From a virus, in IMG/VR virus record IMGVR_UViG_3300034198_002558, positions 1 to 20,051 of that record: 20,051 bases of DNA; one strand, written 5' to 3'. Every line of letters begins with the position of its first letter. Position 1 is the first letter of the stretch. The notes under the pieces are model-generated. The model had not been told where the DNA came from. It saw only the letters and a list, made by a program, of their open reading frames with translations, and made no database searches. Shown piece after piece: positions 1 through 6,384 of this stretch. A program made the translations under genes and the position numbers.

Positions 1-144
1 CCCCACGCAATACGCAGGGCGCTACGGAACGCTTTCGGTGTCTACATTGACCGATGGAACCCGCCGAAGAGAGGTCAATACGCAGCCGTTTATGTTTGCG
101 TTGATGTTCCTGCAAACACACCAAAACCAAGGAGTAAGAAATGA
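1..144 (+). CDS. C-terminal end of an unknown phage protein (partial)
   Basis: Frame 1 is open from the first base to a TGA at 142-144, giving 47 residues that begin PHAIRRALRNAFGVYIDRW and end in a basic tail (PKPRSKK). The start lies outside the window. The stop overlaps the ATG of the next gene as ATGA, the same coupled arrangement used repeatedly downstream, which supports this frame being a real gene. The fragment is too short for me to assign a family. Confidence 0.6.
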   Translation, partial: PHAIRRALRNAFGVYIDRWNPPKRGQYAAVYVCVDVPANTPKPRSKK

Positions 145-329
145 AAACGGAAGAACATGCCATTGCTGACGCAGAGGTAGAGAACCAAAAATTGAAGGCG
201 CGTATTACCGACCTTGAACGAGCGACGACCTCGGCCAAGGACATGGTGGATGCGCTTAACGGGTTGAGCGATTACGAAACGTGGAACCATTTGTTGTCCA
301 AACTTGAGAGAGACTTGGCCCGACTATGA
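141..329 (+). CDS. Small coiled-coil protein, unknown function
   Basis: This 62-residue protein is acidic at its N-terminus and mostly helical. Residues 12-35 have heptad-like spacing of hydrophobic residues, suggesting a short coiled coil, followed by a second helix with SKLERDLARL at the end. A GGAG Shine-Dalgarno site at 131-134 lies 6 nt before the ATG. The start overlaps the previous stop (ATGA), and the last bases overlap the next ATG at 326. It therefore sits in a translationally coupled run. I do not recognise a family; an oligomerising accessory protein is the most that can be said. Confidence 0.7.
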   Translation: MKTEEHAIADAEVENQKLKARITDLERATTSAKDMVDALNGLSDYETWNHLLSKLERDLARL

Positions 330-538
330 CCACTGGAATTGAAGAACTCAAACTTGAGAAGAAACGTAAAGGGCGGGGGCTTGGTAGGAAACCCGCTTTG
401 TACGGCACGAGCTTGCGACTGCCAAAGAATGTGCTTGACTTTTTTGAGGCACATTACCCGCATTCCAAGCAAGTGAAGATGCGTGAAATCCTTACCGCGT
501 ACGTGAATAGTCAAACCAATGGAGAACCCAATGACTAA
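326..538 (+). CDS. Small basic protein with ribbon-helix-helix-like segment
   Basis: This is a 70-residue protein. The N-terminal third is strongly basic (KLEKKRKGRGLGRKPA), followed by TSLRLPKNVLDFFEAHYP and then KMREILTAYV. A short strand with LRLP, a helix VLDFFEAHY and a second helix REILTAYV is the pattern of ribbon-helix-helix DNA-binding proteins (CopG/BrnA-like); this is inferred from pattern only. It overlaps the preceding gene by 4 nt and the following one by 8 nt. A DNA-binding or regulatory role is likely but unproven. The GRKP core in the basic arm resembles a minor-groove binding tail. Confidence 0.65.
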   Translation: MTTGIEELKLEKKRKGRGLGRKPALYGTSLRLPKNVLDFFEAHYPHSKQVKMREILTAYVNSQTNGEPND

Positions 539-941
539 AAAGAAACCAACCAAATCGCAAAACATCCGCGACTATGTTATTAACAACCCCAAGGCTACGG
601 TATCTGAAGTTGCCAAAGCACTTGACATGAAGTATCAAACTGTCTACATGGCCAAACGCGCAATGGAGAAGAAGTTGGGAACGCTTTGGTCGCCTCCTAA
701 ACTTTTGCCCATGCCCATGCCCATCACCATGCACGAGCCTAAAGCCGACCCCGTAAATCATCCTGCCCATTACAAGGTAGGTGGAATTGAAACGATTGAT
801 TTCATTGAAGCCAAGAAGCTGAGCTACAACATGGGTAACGCCGTGAAGTACATCACCCGCGCCGACCACAAAGGCAACCGCAAGCAAGACCTTGAAAAAG
901 CTCTGTGGTATATCCAGCGAGAGCTGACCCACACCTCCTAA
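531..941 (+). CDS. HTH-DUF3310 fusion protein
   Basis: The protein has 136 residues if started at ATG 531. I prefer that start because GGAG at 521-524 lies 6 nt upstream, whereas the in-frame ATG at 519 has no site. Residues 9-46 look like a helix-turn-helix (ATVSEVAKALDMKYQTVYMA). A proline/methionine linker (PMPMPITMHEP) joins this to residues 72-132, which match DUF3310, with DPVNHPAHYKVGGIETIDFI, then GNAVKYITRA and DLEKALWYIQREL. DUF3310 is common in phages; the T7 gp1.7 nucleotide kinase belongs to this group. Residues H77, H80 and Y81 fall in the conserved N-terminal motif. The fusion to an HTH suggests DNA-associated or regulatory use. This is the last gene before a terminator. Confidence 0.85.
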   Translation: MTKKKPTKSQNIRDYVINNPKATVSEVAKALDMKYQTVYMAKRAMEKKLGTLWSPPKLLPMPMPITMHEPKADPVNHPAHYKVGGIETIDFIEAKKLSYNMGNAVKYITRADHKGNRKQDLEKALWYIQRELTHTS

Positions 942-961
942 CATTTGTTAGGGAAAATACT

Positions 962-985
962 AAGCCGCCTTCGGGCGGCTTTTTT
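962..985 (+). terminator. Rho-independent terminator with UUCG loop
   Basis: Perfect stem GCCGCC (964-969) and GGCGGC (974-979) closed by a TTCG tetraloop, extended by AA/TT pairs and followed by six T residues. It lies 20 bases after the HTH-DUF3310 stop and ends the first transcription unit. Confidence 0.95.
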
Positions 986-996
986 GCGTTTGGGGG

Positions 997-1024
997 TTGA
1001 CAAAGTAAAGAGGTGTGGTATTCT
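997..1024 (+). promoter_or_regulatory. Sigma70-like promoter for the replication cassette
   Basis: Consensus -35 TTGACA (997-1002), a 16-bp spacer and -10 TATTCT (1019-1024). It lies directly after a terminator and about 30 nt before the next gene's start codon. The spacer AAGTAAAGAGGTGTGG closely resembles that of the promoter at 7750. Confidence 0.8.
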
Positions 1025-1054
1025 ACGAGTCCTGAAAACAAATTGGAGTTAATG

Positions 1055-1396
1055 ATGACACCTAGAATGGAACACGCACTTTCACTTGCAGACAAGTGCT
1101 GGGGGAAAGCATACGCAGCCGCCCCCGAGTTCGTAGAGCGATACTTAGAGTTGGCCGAGCAGTTGCTTGCAACCAAACAATTAGTCACTGGGGATGAGTT
1201 TCGCGGGTACTGCCGAAACAACCTTTTGTTTCTTCCACCTAACCTGCACCCCAACACTTGGGTATCCGGTGTTCGCGCCTTGCATAAGGGTCTGGGTTGG
1301 ATTACACCGACTGGCAAAGTTGAGCCCGTAAAAATGCACAACCATATGCCAACTGTAACTTTGTGGAGGAGCATGATTTATGGCAAACACTCCTGA
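1055..1396 (+). CDS. Conserved-looking phage protein, unknown function
   Basis: The protein has 113 residues from ATG 1055; the tandem ATG at 1052 is the alternative. An open frame extends back to an ATG at 1013, but that codon lies inside the promoter, upstream of its -10 element, so it cannot be used from this transcript. GGAG at 1045-1048 is 6 nt from ATG 1055, the spacing seen in neighbouring genes. The protein is helical, with PEFVERYLELAEQLL, then GDEFRGYCRNN and a central HPNTWVSGVRALHKGLGW that could form a winged-helix-like segment. It is the first gene of the replication cassette and overlaps the nuclease gene by 17 nt. No family assigned. Confidence 0.75.
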   Translation: MTPRMEHALSLADKCWGKAYAAAPEFVERYLELAEQLLATKQLVTGDEFRGYCRNNLLFLPPNLHPNTWVSGVRALHKGLGWITPTGKVEPVKMHNHMPTVTLWRSMIYGKHS

Positions 1397-1712
1397 AGCC
1401 AAGGTCAAGGCCAAGATCAAGACTATCTTGAAAGAGCACAACGTCTACTACGCCATGCCGATTGGCAGTGGTTACGGTAATGCTGGTGTGCCCGATTTCC
1501 TATGCTGTGTTAACGGCTACTTTGTGGCGGTCGAGGCCAAGGCAGGTAAGGGCACGACCACCGCGTTGCAAGCTAAGAATCTGCGCTTGATCGAAACGGC
1601 AGGGGGCATCGCGCTGGTTATCAATGAAAACAACATCGGCGCACTTGACGCAAAGATTAAACTTTTAAAGGGGCAACTCCCCGTAAGTTCTTTGCCTTGG
1701 GAGACAACATGA
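1380..1712 (+). CDS. VRR-NUC domain nuclease (PD-(D/E)XK superfamily)
   Basis: This 110-residue protein is the size of a minimal VRR-NUC domain. Active-site residues are visible in order: GVPDF (D39), VAVEAK (E52 and K54) and a downstream conserved Q64 in TALQAKNLRLIETAGG. The N-terminal helix AKVKAKIKTILKEHNVYY is typical of the family. VRR-NUC proteins are metal-dependent nucleases; stand-alone phage versions act on structured DNA such as branched replication intermediates, by analogy with Holliday junction resolvases. That substrate is inferred. It lies in the replication cassette and overlaps both neighbours by a few bases. Confidence 0.88.
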   Translation: MANTPEAKVKAKIKTILKEHNVYYAMPIGSGYGNAGVPDFLCCVNGYFVAVEAKAGKGTTTALQAKNLRLIETAGGIALVINENNIGALDAKIKLLKGQLPVSSLPWETT

Positions 1713-1945
1713 TGGCAATCTCTCGCGCTCAAATCCTCAACGAGCTACTGCCCGGACTAGAAAAATTGTTTGGGGCTGTGTACGAAAAACGCCGCACGGA
1801 GTATGTCATGCGTCAAAGGTACGGCAAGTACAGCATCTACCGCTGGGACTACAACAGTGGCAAACGCAATAGCACTACGCTTGCCACCGGGCTCGACAAA
1901 GAAGCCGCCGATGGGATGATGAAACTTTTAAAGGAACCAACATGA
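1709..1945 (+). CDS. Small phage protein, unknown function
   Basis: The protein has 78 residues from ATG 1709, with GGGAG at 1699-1703 five nt upstream; ATG 1712 is also possible. The N-terminus RAQILNELLPGLEKLFGAVY is an amphipathic helix that reminds me of the leader of some phage structural proteins, but the rest does not follow that type. A basic, aromatic middle (RQRYGKYSIYRWDY) and a final helix (KEAADGMMKLLKE) follow. The stop overlaps the next start as ATGA. Placement between a nuclease and the polymerase suggests a replication accessory role. Confidence 0.7.
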   Translation: MMAISRAQILNELLPGLEKLFGAVYEKRRTEYVMRQRYGKYSIYRWDYNSGKRNSTTLATGLDKEAADGMMKLLKEPT

Positions 1946-2313
1946 TCACCAGATACCTGATTCGCTTTTGCGCACAGGAAGTGCGCATCATGATCGCTCG
2001 GCTACACGAGCGGCCCGATGACTTTGACTACGGCACTAGGTGGAGGGACTTGGCAGAAATGCGGCAAGGCTTTACTTGGGCCGAGCGCATGGTGCTGGAC
2101 AAAGAGTGGGCCAAGTTCAAGAAGACCCAAAAGCGCCGCGAACTGTTGGGTCTTATCACCAAGGAAGTGTTGGACCCGACCCCGAAAGACCGATGGGGTA
2201 CCTTTAGCCACAGCAACTTTACGCAAGCCCTGCAAAACCACAGCCTCGCCCAGCTAGCAATGCACGGGTACACCGACCCACGAGCACTTTACCAAGGAAA
2301 CAACAATGTCTAA
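1942..2313 (+). CDS. Small helical phage protein, unknown function
   Basis: 123 residues, mainly helical and charged, with no family I recognise. Features are an N-terminal helix (ITRYLIRFCAQEVRIMIARL), a conserved-looking centre (WAERMVLDKEWAKFKK) and a C-terminal segment with many polar and aromatic residues. AAGGA lies at suitable distance before the ATG, and the start overlaps the preceding stop (ATGA). The next gene begins 8 nt before its end. Coupled translation places it with the polymerase cassette. Confidence 0.7.
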   Translation: MITRYLIRFCAQEVRIMIARLHERPDDFDYGTRWRDLAEMRQGFTWAERMVLDKEWAKFKKTQKRRELLGLITKEVLDPTPKDRWGTFSHSNFTQALQNHSLAQLAMHGYTDPRALYQGNNNV

Positions 2314-2644
2314 TTTTTCAACCGGTGTCGATACCGTCCTCAAGCGCATGGAGACCAACCCCGAGGAGTTCTTTAACGATGCGCAGAAGTGGCACTTTAT
2401 TTTCAAAGAGAAGTTCCGCGAGGTGTTGTCCGAGCCCGAGAAGGGCGCACTGCACGAGGCGCTGAAAGCTGTACGCCGCAAAGAGTTTGATTACAGCGTA
2501 GTGCAGACCCTGTTTACGGAGGAGATGCAGGGTCAAATGAAGGGGTACGCTCAAGGGGTTATCACTGCGAGCCCATACGATAGTCGCGTCTCAGCAATTT
2601 CCAACCAAGTACAAGCCAAAGAATCGGGGTACAGCTTCAAATGA
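2306..2644 (+). CDS. Small phage protein directly upstream of polymerase, unknown function
   Basis: 112 residues, largely helical: TGVDTVLKRMETNPEEFF, then KWHFIFKEKFREVLSEPEKG, and KEFDYSVVQTLFTEEMQGQM. The tail (KESGYSFK) is polar and probably flexible. A Shine-Dalgarno AAGGA lies 7 nt before the ATG. The stop overlaps the polymerase start as ATGA, so its translation is likely coupled to that of PolA. No catalytic motif is visible; a polymerase accessory role is a guess from position only. Confidence 0.7.
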   Translation: MSNFSTGVDTVLKRMETNPEEFFNDAQKWHFIFKEKFREVLSEPEKGALHEALKAVRRKEFDYSVVQTLFTEEMQGQMKGYAQGVITASPYDSRVSAISNQVQAKESGYSFK

Positions 2645-4461
2645 ACATCATCACGATTGACTTTGAATCTGCGTACGGCGGTGACCTTGGGTTCAAGACT
2701 CAGACTACTGAGGAATATGTACGAGACCCACGCTTTGAGGTGATTGGTGTGGCGGTGCAAATCAATGACGGTGAGCCCGAGTGGTTCAGTGGTTCAATGA
2801 CCGACACCGCCGTGTTCCTTAATCAGTTTGATTGGGCCAACTCCCTTGTGCTGGCGCACAACGCGGTGTTCGATGGGTTTATTCTGTCTGAACACTTCGG
2901 CATTAAGCCAAAGGGCTGGTTGGATACGTTAAGCATGGGGCGGGCGCTTCATGGTACGAACGTAGGCGGCAGTCTTGCGGTGTTAGCCGAGCACTACGGC
3001 ATCGGTAAAAAGGGTACGCAGGTTAAGCAGTACATCAACTACTTCCGCAGTACCTTTACCGCCGAGGAGCTGGCTGACTACGGTTCGTACTGCCGCAATG
3101 ACGTGACGCTGACGTGGGACTTGTTTGGCCACATGAGCCAAGGGTTTCCCAAGACTGAGTTGCGTTTGATTGACCTGACCGTTCGGATGTTCACCAACCC
3201 TGTGTTGCGACTGGACGCGGAGATGCTTCGCACTCACTTGCTGGCCGAACAGCAACGCAAGGCTGAGTTGCTGGAGAACTTCGACAAGGACACGTTGATG
3301 AGCAATCCTCAGTTTGCCGACCTGCTCCGTGATCTAGGTGTTGAGCCACCAATGAAGAAGAGCCCCGCCACGGGCAAGCTGACGTATGCGTTTGCCAAGA
3401 CGGACGAGGAGTTCAAAGACTTACTTGAGCACCCGTTACTTGCGGTGCAAACTTTGGTTGCCGCTCGACTGGGTACAAAGTCCACGATCGAGGAGAGCCG
3501 AACCGAACGGTTTATTGGGATTGCTAAGCGCGGACCTATGCCAGTTCCCTTGCGTTACTACGCAGCCCACACTGGACGCTGGGGTGGTGACGACAAACTG
3601 AACCTGCAAAACTTGCCAAGAAATTCTGCGCTGAAGCATTCTATTTTGGCCCCTACTGGGTACATGATGATTGACTCGGACTCATCGCAAATTGAAGCAC
3701 GTACGCTGGCATGGCTTGCAGAACAAGATGATTTGGTAGAAGCATTTGATAAGGGCGAAGATGTTTACAAAATTATGGCGTCGGCCATTTACAGAAAACC
3801 AATGGCTGAAATCACGAAGGATGAAAGGTTCGTCGGAAAGACTACGATTCTTGGTGCGGGCTACGGCATGGGGTCGGCGAAGTTTCAAGTCCAACTTAAA
3901 AATTTTGGTGTTGAAGTTACGACTGAAGAAGCTAAGCGGATCATCGATACGTACCGAAATTCTTACCCGAAAATTGTTAAATTATGGCGCTCGGCGGGTA
4001 CGGCGCTCGAAGCAATAATTGGCGACCAATACACCGAGTTTGGACGCGGGGGGCTTTTGAAACTTGAGGGTAAAGCTGGCGTCCTGTTGCCAAACGGCCT
4101 GTACTTGCGTTACCCTAACTTGCGTTTGGCTACCAACGAGGAGAATGGCAAGCCCGAGTACGTGTACGACACCAAGAAGGGTAAAGCTACAATCCCCAAC
4201 CGCATCTACGGCGGCAAGGTAGTTGAAAACGTGTGCCAAGCCCTTGCACGGATTGTGATCGGCGATCAGATGTTGTTGGTTGCAAAGAAGTACCAAGTGG
4301 TTATGACGGTGCATGACGCGATTGCTTGCATCGTGCCCGAAGCTGAAGTTGAACGCGCTACCGAGTACGTTGAGTTGTGTATGCGTATACGGCCACAGTG
4401 GGGGCCTGAACTCCCGCTTAATTGTGAATCTGGGTCGGGCGCGAGCTACGGCGATTGCTAA
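2641..4461 (+). CDS. polA: Family A DNA polymerase with 3'-5' exonuclease
   Basis: This 606-residue protein replicates phage DNA. The N-terminal 3'-5' exonuclease (residues 1-170) is complete: IDFES (D7, E9), HNAVFD (D78) and YCRND (Y150, D154). The polymerase domain follows with TGRWGGDDKLNLQNLPRN (311-328), motif A DSDSSQIEAR (D347), motif B RFVGKTTILGAGYG (R396, K400, Y408) and motif C VHDA (H558, D559). There is no 5'-3' exonuclease domain, as usual for phage enzymes. The residue equivalent to E. coli Phe762 is Leu404. The start overlaps the previous stop as ATGA. The segment at about 3610-4015, carrying motifs A and B, differs from its flanks in GC content and Glu codon use, pointing to intragenic recombination. 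Confidence 0.97.
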   Translation: MNIITIDFESAYGGDLGFKTQTTEEYVRDPRFEVIGVAVQINDGEPEWFSGSMTDTAVFLNQFDWANSLVLAHNAVFDGFILSEHFGIKPKGWLDTLSMGRALHGTNVGGSLAVLAEHYGIGKKGTQVKQYINYFRSTFTAEELADYGSYCRNDVTLTWDLFGHMSQGFPKTELRLIDLTVRMFTNPVLRLDAEMLRTHLLAEQQRKAELLENFDKDTLMSNPQFADLLRDLGVEPPMKKSPATGKLTYAFAKTDEEFKDLLEHPLLAVQTLVAARLGTKSTIEESRTERFIGIAKRGPMPVPLRYYAAHTGRWGGDDKLNLQNLPRNSALKHSILAPTGYMMIDSDSSQIEARTLAWLAEQDDLVEAFDKGEDVYKIMASAIYRKPMAEITKDERFVGKTTILGAGYGMGSAKFQVQLKNFGVEVTTEEAKRIIDTYRNSYPKIVKLWRSAGTALEAIIGDQYTEFGRGGLLKLEGKAGVLLPNGLYLRYPNLRLATNEENGKPEYVYDTKKGKATIPNRIYGGKVVENVCQALARIVIGDQMLLVAKKYQVVMTVHDAIACIVPEAEVERATEYVELCMRIRPQWGPELPLNCESGSGASYGDC

Positions 4462-4471
4462 GGAGCATAAG

Positions 4472-4684
4472 ATGAAGTACCCCCGTAAATTACGTGAGCA
4501 ATTAAAAGCATACGAAGCGCATGGGTTCCATGCAGTGCTAGTGGAGCCCCGTGCAGGGTCACACTTTAAAGTGATATTTGCCGAGTTTAATCAGCCACAA
4601 ATTGTAGCGGCGAATCTTGGTTGTCCACGAGCCTTGCTAAACAATTTATCCCGGTTTAAAAAGCTGGTAGGAGAAAATAAATGA
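4472..4684 (+). CDS. Small HicA-like fold protein (tentative)
   Basis: The protein has 70 residues from ATG 4472, chosen because GGAG at 4462-4465 lies 6 nt upstream; a longer open frame runs back into polA but lacks a site. The order is an N-terminal basic helix (KLREQLKAYEAHGF), then strands VLVEPRAGSHFKVIF and PQIVAANLG, then a helix ending in SRFKKLVGE. The helix-GF-strand-GSH-strand order resembles HicA/YcfA-type dsRBD-like proteins, where the GSH histidine is catalytic in RNA cleavage. No HicB partner is adjacent, so a nucleic-acid-binding role is as likely as a toxin. It overlaps the next gene by ATGA. Confidence 0.7.
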   Translation: MKYPRKLREQLKAYEAHGFHAVLVEPRAGSHFKVIFAEFNQPQIVAANLGCPRALLNNLSRFKKLVGENK

Positions 4685-5343
4685 GCATCGTCTGGTCATT
4701 CAGTAGCCTTAAGACATTCCAACAATGCCCAAAGAAGTACTACCACACCAAAATTGCCAAGGACATTGTTGAGCCTGATACAACAGCTACGCTATACGGT
4801 AAATCAGCCCATACCGTTGCGGAAGAATATATTCGCGATGACAAACCAGTTCCCCCTCAGTTTGCGTACATGCAAGAGACGTTGGACAACCTTAAATCAA
4901 TCCCCGGGGAAAAGTTATGCGAAGTAAAACTTGGACTGACCAAGAACTTGAAAACTTGCGATTTCAATGCACCGAATGTGTGGTGGCATGGGATAGCCGA
5001 TTTGGTGGTTATCAACAAGGAGAAGAAGCTGGCCTACTCCGTGGATTACAAAACCAGCAAGAGTGCGAGATATGCGGACGTGAAGCAACTCGATCTTGTA
5101 GCTTGTGGCTTATTTGCGAAGTTCCCGGAAATCCAGAGAGTAAAGTCCGCTCTCCTTTTTGTGGTGAGTAAAGAGTTTGTCAAAGCGGAACACCATGCCG
5201 AGATGATGCCCAAGTATGTAGAAAAACCAGCGCAAGATGTTGCGCGAATTGAAGCGGCATTGGAAAATGGGGTGTGGAACCCCGTTCAAGGCCCACTGTG
5301 CAAATTCTGCTCTGTTAAGCAGTGCGAATACAACCGGAGCTAA
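4681..5343 (+). CDS. RecB/Cas4-like PD-(D/E)XK nuclease with putative Fe-S cluster
   Basis: 220 residues. The family signature is clear: FSSLKTFQQCPKKYY at the N-terminus (C16), GKSAHTVAEEY (H44), HGIADLVV (D107), VDYKTSK (D122 and K124) and QLDLVACGL (Q136). The C-terminus GPLCKFCSVKQC supplies C207, C210 and C215, which with C16 make the four-cysteine pattern that holds a 4Fe-4S cluster in AddB and Cas4 nucleases. Such proteins are DNA exonucleases. In phages they are thought to act in recombination or end processing; here that is inferred from placement next to polA. AGGAG precedes the ATG at 8 nt, and the start overlaps the preceding stop. Confidence 0.9.
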   Translation: MSIVWSFSSLKTFQQCPKKYYHTKIAKDIVEPDTTATLYGKSAHTVAEEYIRDDKPVPPQFAYMQETLDNLKSIPGEKLCEVKLGLTKNLKTCDFNAPNVWWHGIADLVVINKEKKLAYSVDYKTSKSARYADVKQLDLVACGLFAKFPEIQRVKSALLFVVSKEFVKAEHHAEMMPKYVEKPAQDVARIEAALENGVWNPVQGPLCKFCSVKQCEYNRS

Positions 5344-5345
5344 AG

Positions 5346-5633
5346 ATGGAAAACCAAGAAACCGACACCGCCCTTATCCTTGAAAACGAACTCAAGCGCC
5401 GAGTAACCGAGGTGACACGAAACATTGTTCACAATGAAATTCAAAAAGAAGTCAAAAAGATTTTTTTGGAACAAAAAGACTCCCTGATGTTTGAAATCAG
5501 CATCAAAATTGGGCAGATGCTGAGATCAATTCAGGAGGAAGACCGCAAGCCCCTGTGGGAATCAACCCCCGAGGAGTTTGGGCTTACTAAAAAAGACCTA
5601 AACACCCACATGATCTCGAAGGAGTTGAAATGA
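5346..5633 (+). CDS. Small coiled-coil protein, unknown function
   Basis: The protein has 95 residues from ATG 5346. I prefer this to the upstream in-frame ATG at 5322 because GGAG at 5337-5340 lies 5 nt before it and the upstream choice would overlap the nuclease gene by 22 nt. Residues 8-65 are a long charged helix with heptad-like hydrophobics (ELKRRVTEVTRNIVHNEI, then KKIFLEQKDSLMFEI), consistent with a coiled coil. The C-terminus has PEEFGLTKKDLNTHM, a short helical turn. No family recognised. The stop overlaps the next ATG as ATGA. Confidence 0.7.
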   Translation: MENQETDTALILENELKRRVTEVTRNIVHNEIQKEVKKIFLEQKDSLMFEISIKIGQMLRSIQEEDRKPLWESTPEEFGLTKKDLNTHMISKELK

Positions 5634-5836
5634 CGGATGAAGAAAAGAACGCGGCGAGCGCCTACATCAAGTTGCAAGCGGACGTGAAGGATTTAATCCT
5701 CACCACAATCTTGGACGAGATGCAACTCAATGCTCAAGGACCTTTTGCAAACTACATGCGAGATCACATCATCATGTCCAGAGAGGCGGAGCAAAAGATC
5801 AAAAGCGTAATCGTCGCCCAGATGAACAAATACTAA
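5630..5836 (+). CDS. Small helical protein, unknown function
   Basis: 68 residues, nearly all helical: EKNAASAYIKLQADVKDLIL, then ILDEMQLNAQGPFANYMRDH and a final helix ending in VIVAQMNKY. GGAG lies 5 nt before the ATG, and the start overlaps the preceding stop. Like its upstream neighbour it is small and helical, and the two may work together. I see no motif and cannot name a function. Confidence 0.65.
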   Translation: MTDEEKNAASAYIKLQADVKDLILTTILDEMQLNAQGPFANYMRDHIIMSREAEQKIKSVIVAQMNKY

Positions 5837-5845
5837 GGAACACAC

Positions 5846-6160
5846 ATGCCTTACACCAAAACCCCCCGACCATATAAACATGAATACGACTTACAAAAAG
5901 CCCGAGGAGAAGGGCCAGCACGAGCTGAACGCCAACGTGCGCGAGAATCCATTGACAAAAAAAATTCTGACCGAGACCATGACGGAACGGCTGATGTTCG
6001 CGAAGGCAAAGATGTTGCGCACGTCAAGGCTCTATCTAAGGGTGGAACCAACAAAGACGGTGTGCGAATTGAAAGCGCGGCCAAGAATCGTTCGTTCAAA
6101 CGCAACAGTAACCACAAGCTGGTGACCGAGACCAGCACAAAGGAACGGAAGAAGAAATGA
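5846..6160 (+). CDS. Small HNH-like phage protein with degenerate motif
   Basis: 104 residues, very basic. Residues 54-87 read GKDVAHVKALSKGGTN, then a short loop, then AAKNRSFKRN. This matches the layout of small HNH-fold phage proteins, in which GKDVDH, a proline, GG and an N-R-S segment surround the metal site. Here the usual DH pair is AH (A58, H59) and the usual proline-containing turn is altered (KAL). Catalysis may therefore be lost, or the protein may only bind nucleic acid. AAGGA lies at suitable spacing before the ATG, and the stop overlaps the next start. The family assignment is from memory of the motif layout. Confidence 0.7.
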   Translation: MPYTKTPRPYKHEYDLQKARGEGPARAERQRARESIDKKNSDRDHDGTADVREGKDVAHVKALSKGGTNKDGVRIESAAKNRSFKRNSNHKLVTETSTKERKKK

Positions 6161-6384
6161 CTGACGAGCATCGCTGGCTTTTGTTCTACGGCAGGCGTTG
6201 GGTAGACTGGTGGGAGTTTGAGGATGACCCACGGATGCCTAGGTTCGAAGAACGCAGGGATACTCTTGGTGTACCCGATCTAATCGAGCGTATGCACGCC
6301 GCCGGGTTGCTTGAAAGCGACCGCAAAAGGTTACGAGTTAGACTTAAAACAAAGAAGGAAAGAAATGAATCTATCAGAGTATGA
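6157..6384 (+). CDS. Small charged protein, unknown function
   Basis: 75 residues with a tryptophan-rich, acidic N-terminus (WLLFYGRRWVDWWEFEDD) and a basic C-terminal tail (KRLRVRLKTKKERNESIR). It could be a small nucleic-acid or protein-binding factor; I do not recognise it. The Shine-Dalgarno site is weak (GGAAGAAGAA), but the start overlaps the upstream stop as ATGA, so coupling probably drives its translation. Its 3' end overlaps the helicase start by 20 nt. Confidence 0.6.
   Translation: MTDEHRWLLFYGRRWVDWWEFEDDPRMPRFEERRDTLGVPDLIERMHAAGLLESDRKRLRVRLKTKKERNESIRV

Noticed and set aside
707-735. CCCATG repeats as a regulatory element
   Set aside because: They are in frame and encode the Pro-Met linker of the HTH-DUF3310 protein. 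Three short copies are too few to argue for more.
1013-1054. Upstream ATG at 1013 as start of the gene at 1055
   Set aside because: It lies within the promoter, between the -35 and -10 elements, and has no Shine-Dalgarno site. The ATG pair at 1052/1055 follows GGAG.
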